Below are positions 59,743 to 64,000 of a stretch of 64,000 nucleotides of DNA, one piece after another. How positions within the stretch are numbered: the stretch's first letter is position 1; every line of letters begins with the position of its first letter. Both the position numbers and the translations under genes were made by a program. The stretch comes from Desulfocorpusculum sp964414345 (GTDB taxonomy: Bacteria; Desulfobacterota; Desulfocorpusculales; Desulfocorpusculum), in NCBI GenBank assembly GCA_964414345.1, contig CAYPWF010000007.1, positions 19,266 through 83,265 of the forward strand, in the 5' to 3' direction. The notes under the pieces are model-generated. The model made no database searches. It saw only the letters and a list, made by a program, of their open reading frames with translations, and was not told where the DNA came from.

Positions 59743-60316
59743 GAGGAAAAGGTAGCTCTGCGAGATGAACGGGAGGCCTGGGACGACGCTCTCTTTGCTT
59801 GGAGGGCCGAGCCAAACTGCCTCCCGAAAAAACTGATGCTTACCAGCGCATGTGTCATGGGTTATCCGGTAGGGTTGGAGCTGGTTCGATGCCCATCAGG
59901 GAATTCCGGCCGGAAATCCCTCAGGCGTCAGATCAGATTGGCTCAACGGAAATGCAGTGGGTCTCGGGGGAAGGGCCGGACGGGATGCGTCACCATGTAT
60001 GACGCAAATGGTCACCCGGCCTATAGCCATGTCTGCACTTCAAGGAACGATTCCCGTAAGGGACAAGCTCCGGTAGAGAAGCTTTTTTCTTCAGGTCCCA
60101 CCGATCATTCAAGACTCTACAGGCTCAAGGTGGTTAACCGAGTCTCATCAGCCCAAGAAAATCCGTCTGTAACCCTGGCATATGCTTTGCATGCAAAAAT
60201 GTCTGTGGACGTCAGACGGAAAGGGGGGATGAAGGCTCAAGTCTTAAGACGGATAACCGAAAAGAAAAATGCGACGATGATGGTACAACTAGAATAACAT
60301 CAAAGGAGGAGAAGAG
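59743..60316. other. Long intergenic region between the two pilins
   Basis: 574 bp without a convincing gene. A 153-codon frame (59836-60297) has no family features and crosses the promoter site, so I reject it. The region holds the sigma-54 promoter of pilin 2. No riboswitch consensus was recognised. Confidence 0.5.
60176..60190 (+). promoter_or_regulatory. Sigma-54 promoter of pilin 2
   Basis: TGGCATATGCTTTGC matches the -24 TGGCA and -12 TTGC elements with GG-N10-GC spacing. Transcription would start near 60202, giving a leader of about 115 nt before the pilin. Confidence 0.72.
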
Positions 60317-60811
60317 ATGAGAAGAGGACAGAAAGGTTTCACGCTTATCGAGCTCATGATCGTGGTGGCCATCATAGGCATCCTTGCCGCCATCGCAATC
60401 CCCAACTTCATAAGCTTCAAAAAGAAGGCAACCATCGCAGCGGCCATCTCTAACCTGGAGACAGCTAGGAGTGCTCTGACCCAGTTCGCGGCAGACAGCG
60501 ACAACAGTTGTTACCCTCAAGCTATGACAGATCTAAATGCTATGAAGACAACTCTTGGAAGCTACGGATTGACCTTCCCAGACACCCTGTCAGGGATCAA
60601 GTGGAGCGCCTTTACCTATACTGGGGCAGCCTTCGATGACACCAACCCCACTGTATGTGCCCAGTTCACACTGGCCGTTACAGCAGCCGAGGGAACACAG
60701 TTCAAAGCTGTCACTATGGGAATCTGTTGCGACGATACCACCATGGGAGATCCTTCCATATGCCAGCAGTACGCCAAGAATACGCCGCTTTGCAGTGATT
60801 TTGGGATCTGA
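60317..60811 (+). CDS. pilA: Type IVa pilin (PilA-like) 2
   Basis: 164 residues from ATG 60317, with a strong AAAGGAGG site. Short leader MRRGQKG, cleavage before FTLIELMIVVAIIGILAAIAIP, mature Glu5. The head domain has paired cysteines (GICCDD, SIC, NTPLC), and a conserved YGLTFPDTLSGIKWSAF segment matches the first pilin. It is probably the major pilin because of the strong promoter and ribosome site, and is followed by a large hairpin. Confidence 0.92.
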   Translation: MRRGQKGFTLIELMIVVAIIGILAAIAIPNFISFKKKATIAAAISNLETARSALTQFAADSDNSCYPQAMTDLNAMKTTLGSYGLTFPDTLSGIKWSAFTYTGAAFDDTNPTVCAQFTLAVTAAEGTQFKAVTMGICCDDTTMGDPSICQQYAKNTPLCSDFGI

Positions 60812-60818
60812 CGTATGG

Positions 60819-60864
60819 TTCGGGGCGAGGGCGGTTAGCTGCCCTCGCCCCGAATCGGCTAACC
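60819..60864 (+). terminator. 14-bp hairpin with possible pseudoknot after pilin 2
   Basis: TTCGGGGCGAGGGC (60819-60832) and GCCCTCGCCCCGAA (60841-60854) form a perfect 14-bp stem with loop GGTTAGCT. The loop GGTTAGC (60833-60839) is complementary to GCTAACC at 60858-60864. No U-run follows, so it may stabilise the 3' end rather than terminate alone. Confidence 0.7.
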
Positions 60865-60922
60865 AATTCGCACCCTTGGAAGAGCATGCCATAGATCACC
60901 GTCCTGCATTCTGTGATCCCCA

Positions 60923-62965
60923 GTGAAGGACTCTGAGCTTCCCTCACCTCTGGCCTCGGTGGAGTGGTTGGCCTTTGCCATGGCCGCGGGGGCTCTTGCC
61001 TTTAGCCCAACCGGGGGGGGAGGCAACGAGCCCTGGGCCGCAGCCTTGAGGCAAGGTCTTCTCACAGTGTCTCTGGGCTGCGGCCTTCTATGTGCTCGAG
61101 CCAGCAGCTCCCGCGGTGGGTCGTGGCTCGGGATGAAGATTCCTATCGCCCTTTTTATCGGCACTTGTCTTCTCTCATGGCTCACCTCCGGTTACGAGCT
61201 TTCCTCCAGGTTGGAGATTGTGGACGTGCTTCTATTCACCGGGCTGTTTTCTCTCCTGTTGATGCGCCGGGGGGAGAGGGAAATCGGGGTACTTCTCAAC
61301 GCGGCTGTCTTGGTGGCATCGGTCTATGCCATCCACGCCATTTACCAGAAGGTGGCTTTGGGCCAGAGCCGCTGTGCCAGCACCTTTTTCAACCCAAACT
61401 TTGCGGCCAGCTTTTTTCTTGGTTCATTTGGCTTGGGCCTTGGGCTTTTGAGGGCGCCCAATGAACCAAGGTGGAGAAGATGGTTGTGTCTTATGGCCTT
61501 GGGAGTACTGCTTGCCGGGATCTGGTTCACAGAGTCCAGAAGCGCCTTGGGTGGAGTCGTTGTGCTGGGGGCTGCTTTTCTTTGGGCCACAGCCCGCAAG
61601 GCCCGCTGGGTTATCCCGGGGACCGCTATCGTAATAGCGGCTTTGATCCTGATCCCCAACCCAGCCAGAGACCGCCTGGCAAAAGGGGTGAGCAAGGACC
61701 CCTACGCCTTCGACAGGCTCAAAATATGGGAACAAACGCTGAGGATGATCAAAGACCACCCCATTACTGGGGTAGGAATTGGCAACTTCGAGTACAGCAC
61801 CCAACGATACAGATTCCCCATAGACCGAGAGATGGGGCGCTACGGGAGGGTGTACCGAGATGCCCACAACTCCTACCTCCAGGTCGCAGCGGAAATCGGG
61901 CTTCCAGGTGCCGCGTTTCTGCTTGCATTCTTTCTGGTTCTCTTCAGAAGAATCTGGTTGCTGCTTGGAGATTCACCCTGGAAAGGCCACAAGGACATCA
62001 TTTCCCAGGGACCTGAGGGAGGGGCTGCCAGGTGTCATGTTATAGGGGCTTTTTTGGCTTTGGTGGCCATCCTCTCACAGGCCTTTTTCCACGAGACAGT
62101 GGATTCCCCCCCCAGCGTTTTCCTTGCTGTGTTAGCCGCAGGCGTCGTGGGCTTCTACTGGCGTCACCTAGGGGGCGAAACACATAAAAGCCAAGCCTCG
62201 GATCAAACACCTACAGCCGGAGGATTGCGCATTTCAAAGACAGTCAGAGTCTTGACAGCCATTTTCCTGATTTTGATACTTTGGCCTCACTTTTCCCTCC
62301 GTATCTTTGTCGGAGACTTGGTCTTCAGGAAGGCTGAGGAAGCGCTTGACCAAGGAGGAGCCGAGGCTGCCGAGCAATTGGTTAGAGATGCCATCCGCAT
62401 CAATCCCTCTCAGGCGTATTTTCACAAGACACTGGGGGACCTCCTGATAAAGAGGTTCGAGGAGACGGGGGAACTTGGGCTTTTGAGGGAAGCTGAGCAA
62501 GAGTTAGAGACAGCAGCCTCTCTCAATCGCCTGGACCCTCAACTTGTGTTCCAGCTGGGGCAGTTTTACAGGTATGTGAGCCTCCGTGGGATTGGTGGAG
62601 TGGAGGTGGCCGGGGCGTCGCTTGCGGCCTACAGAAAAGCTGTGGAAATGAGTCCTTTCAACGTGCATTACCTGGCCAGGCTTTCGCTGGAGGAGATGAG
62701 GAGGGGTAATCTCGAAGAAGCCTTGAAGGCATCGAAAAACGCGGTGGAATTGGAGCCTGAGTTCCTTACTGGCTTATATCTTGTGGCTTCCCTTCATTGG
62801 GTTCGGGGAGAGGTCAACCTGGCCGAACGATGGCTTGATAGAATGGGCCTTGCCCAGCAGAGGCATGCCAACCATGCTCCCATCAACGCGTACGAAAGGC
62901 TCTTGGGTTTGCTGCCGGAGCAATACTTTCCGGAAGAACGACCTCCAAGTTTACCAAAATTCTAA
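60923..62965 (+). CDS. O-antigen ligase/polymerase (Wzy_C) family protein with C-terminal TPRs
   Basis: 680 residues. About eleven to twelve transmembrane helices cover residues 10-450, with the Wzy_C periplasmic loop features SRSALGGVVVL, HPITGVGIGNFEYSTQ and DAHNSYLQVAAEIGLPG (a His common to the family). A TPR-like region follows (about 460-660; AEQLVRDAIRINPSQAYF, AYRKAVEMSPFNVHYLARL, ALKASKNAVELEPEF). It transfers or polymerises lipid-linked glycans in the periplasm. Location after pilins suggests pilin glycosylation (TfpO/PglL-like) as an alternative to O-antigen ligation. The start is GTG 60923; its ribosome site is weak. Confidence 0.83.
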   Translation: MKDSELPSPLASVEWLAFAMAAGALAFSPTGGGGNEPWAAALRQGLLTVSLGCGLLCARASSSRGGSWLGMKIPIALFIGTCLLSWLTSGYELSSRLEIVDVLLFTGLFSLLLMRRGEREIGVLLNAAVLVASVYAIHAIYQKVALGQSRCASTFFNPNFAASFFLGSFGLGLGLLRAPNEPRWRRWLCLMALGVLLAGIWFTESRSALGGVVVLGAAFLWATARKARWVIPGTAIVIAALILIPNPARDRLAKGVSKDPYAFDRLKIWEQTLRMIKDHPITGVGIGNFEYSTQRYRFPIDREMGRYGRVYRDAHNSYLQVAAEIGLPGAAFLLAFFLVLFRRIWLLLGDSPWKGHKDIISQGPEGGAARCHVIGAFLALVAILSQAFFHETVDSPPSVFLAVLAAGVVGFYWRHLGGETHKSQASDQTPTAGGLRISKTVRVLTAIFLILILWPHFSLRIFVGDLVFRKAEEALDQGGAEAAEQLVRDAIRINPSQAYFHKTLGDLLIKRFEETGELGLLREAEQELETAASLNRLDPQLVFQLGQFYRYVSLRGIGGVEVAGASLAAYRKAVEMSPFNVHYLARLSLEEMRRGNLEEALKASKNAVELEPEFLTGLYLVASLHWVRGEVNLAERWLDRMGLAQQRHANHAPINAYERLLGLLPEQYFPEERPPSLPKF

Positions 62966-63276
62966 CCTGGGGAATTCGCCATTGGCCGAGAATTAAGACC
63001 GGGTGGCTGAAATAATGAGCCAAATTAACCATTCCTTGAGGGAGGGGTCGGGGTGTAGCAGCCAAAGGCCCCATGTTTGGCGATTTTCAGGGCTGAGCGA
63101 CTAACGATAGCGATGCATTTTCAGGAGTGGAGTATGCCATTGACCATGTATGTCCCGCGTGAGAAAAAGGGGAGAAATTACGCAGCGGACTGGGGGGAGG
63201 AACTCTGAGGGGAGTTGTCTTAAAACGCTGTGCTCAACAGGGTGATTCTATACTCGTAGTCCGTCCTGGCCGGGGT
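62966..63276. other. Intergenic region before the ABC permease gene
   Basis: About 310 bp. No gene is recognised and no strong terminator is seen. The permease frame is open from about 63164, with a good ribosome-like GGGGGGAGG at 63192-63200 but no in-frame ATG/GTG/TTG near it. Confidence 0.4.
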
Positions 63277-64000
63277 TTGTCAGGGCTGAACTTAAGGCAG
63301 CTTTGGGAATATAGGGAGTTGCTTTACTTTCTGGCCTGGCGGGATGTCAAGGTTCGCTATAAACAGACCTTGCTTGGCCTTCTATGGGTGTTGTTGCAGC
63401 CCTTGGTAACGGTTGCCATCTTCACCCTGATTTTCGGAAAACTTTTGAAAGTCCCTTCCGGAAGTGTACCTTACCCTGTGTTTCTTTTGTCAGCCCTCCT
63501 TCCCTGGAACTACTTCGCGAGCACTCTGAATCGGTGCTCAAACAGTTTGGTGGGAAATGCCCACCTGATTACCAAGGTGTATTTCCCGAGGCTCGTGATT
63601 CCCCTGAGTGCGGCACTTTCGGGCCTGGTTGACTTCTCCTTGACTTTTCTAGTTCTCATTGGCCTTCTCGCGTACTTTGGCATATGGCCAAGCACCGGCT
63701 TCTTGTTGCTCCCCGTTTTTTTTGCGATTGTTTTTTTTACAGCAGTAGGGTTTGGCCTTTGGCTTTCCGCCCTGAATGTGCGCTTCAGGGATGTGAATTA
63801 CCTCGTGCCTTTTCTACTACAGATTTGGATGTATTCCACTCCCATTGTTTACGGAACTAGTATTATCCCAGATCGTTTCAGGTGGGTCCTCGCCTTTAAT
63901 CCCATGACGGGTGTTGTGGAGGGCTTCCGGTGGGCCCTTCTGGGAGACCATTGGGCGGAGGGAGGCCCTGAGGCGGCGCTGTTCCTAGTCTCGATTGTCA
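63277..64000 (+). CDS. ABC-2 polysaccharide/teichoic-acid-type export permease (Wzm-like), 3' end cut
   Basis: The frame runs off the right edge. LWEYRELLYFLAWRDVKVRYKQTLLGLLWVLLQP is the standard start of Wzm/TagG-like permeases, followed by FLLSALLPWNYFASTLNRCSNSLVGNAHLITKVYFPR and RDVNYLVPFLLQIWMYSTPIVY. Six transmembrane helices are expected, about five visible. It exports a lipid-linked polysaccharide with an ATPase probably encoded just beyond the window. TTG 63277 is the only in-frame standard start, but similarity appears to begin about 10 residues earlier (ILVVRPGRG), so the true start is unsettled. Confidence 0.85.
   Translation, partial: MSGLNLRQLWEYRELLYFLAWRDVKVRYKQTLLGLLWVLLQPLVTVAIFTLIFGKLLKVPSGSVPYPVFLLSALLPWNYFASTLNRCSNSLVGNAHLITKVYFPRLVIPLSAALSGLVDFSLTFLVLIGLLAYFGIWPSTGFLLLPVFFAIVFFTAVGFGLWLSALNVRFRDVNYLVPFLLQIWMYSTPIVYGTSIIPDRFRWVLAFNPMTGVVEGFRWALLGDHWAEGGPEAALFLVSIV

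Noticed and set aside
59836..60297. 153-codon open frame between the pilins
   Set aside because: No family features, odd composition, no ribosome site, and it spans the sigma-54 promoter of pilin 2.
59743..60316. c-di-GMP (GEMM) riboswitch in the pilin leader
   Set aside because: Such riboswitches occur before pilin genes in some deltaproteobacteria, but the core consensus was not found here.

Overview
The window is 64 kb of bacterial chromosome with moderately high GC, dense coding and operonic layout. It contains a 14-subunit complex I operon, hopanoid synthesis genes, sigma-54 regulators, type IVa pilins and surface-polysaccharide genes. Together these suggest a Gram-negative, anaerobic deltaproteobacterial (Desulfobacterota-like) genome. 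This assignment rests on gene content only. A run of exactly 100 N (44293-44392) shows that the sequence is a scaffolded draft assembly. No rRNA, tRNA, CRISPR array, transposase or phage gene was recognised.

Layout. 1-5.6 kb: the end of a zinc-peptidase-like gene, an XRE-HTH/receiver protein, a TPR protein, and a sigma-54 activator with a degenerate receiver paired with a stand-alone receiver. 5.8-7.6 kb: a class I aminotransferase and the ribosome-assembly GTPase EngB. 7.8-25.5 kb: nuoA-N. Its NADH-side module (NuoE, a thioredoxin-like ferredoxin, and a NuoF with extra N- and C-terminal Fe-S domains) resembles that of NAD(P)-linked and electron-bifurcating hydrogenases. A four-gene signalling cassette (GHKL ATPase, DRTGG, PHP, GHKL ATPase) lies between nuoD and nuoE. 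25.6-35 kb: an EamA transporter, an acyl-CoA dehydrogenase that lacks both usual catalytic glutamates, and an AddAB-type helicase-nuclease. 35-42.6 kb: a hopanoid region (hpnG, hpnH, hpnA, shc) with a CruF-like membrane protein and a DUF116 protein. 42.7-49 kb: a TetR-controlled RND tripartite efflux operon that runs toward shc. 49.3-53.2 kb: truA, a sugar-nucleotide epimerase, UDP-glucose dehydrogenase and signal peptidase I. 54.1-57 kb: pyrR-pyrB-pyrC. 57.4-64 kb: a PilR-like activator, two paralogous pilins each preceded by a sigma-54 promoter-like sequence, a Wzy/O-antigen-ligase-like protein with TPRs, and the start of an ABC-2 polysaccharide export permease.

The most notable feature beyond the genes is a dispersed intergenic repeat of about 185-190 bp. 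It is present in at least eight full or partial copies (about 3.2, 3.7, 26.6, 36.5, 39.4, 53.2, 53.8 and 56.9 kb), in both orientations. Each copy has a conserved strong G/C hairpin near one end and a GCATTATCC-type motif at the other. Most copies lie at the 3' ends of transcription units, and one supplies the stop codon of pyrC. Other structured sites are a large hairpin with a possible pseudoknot after the second pilin, a 9-bp tandem repeat region upstream of the first pilin, an inverted repeat in front of the tetR gene, and a hairpin inside the first codons of the EamA gene.
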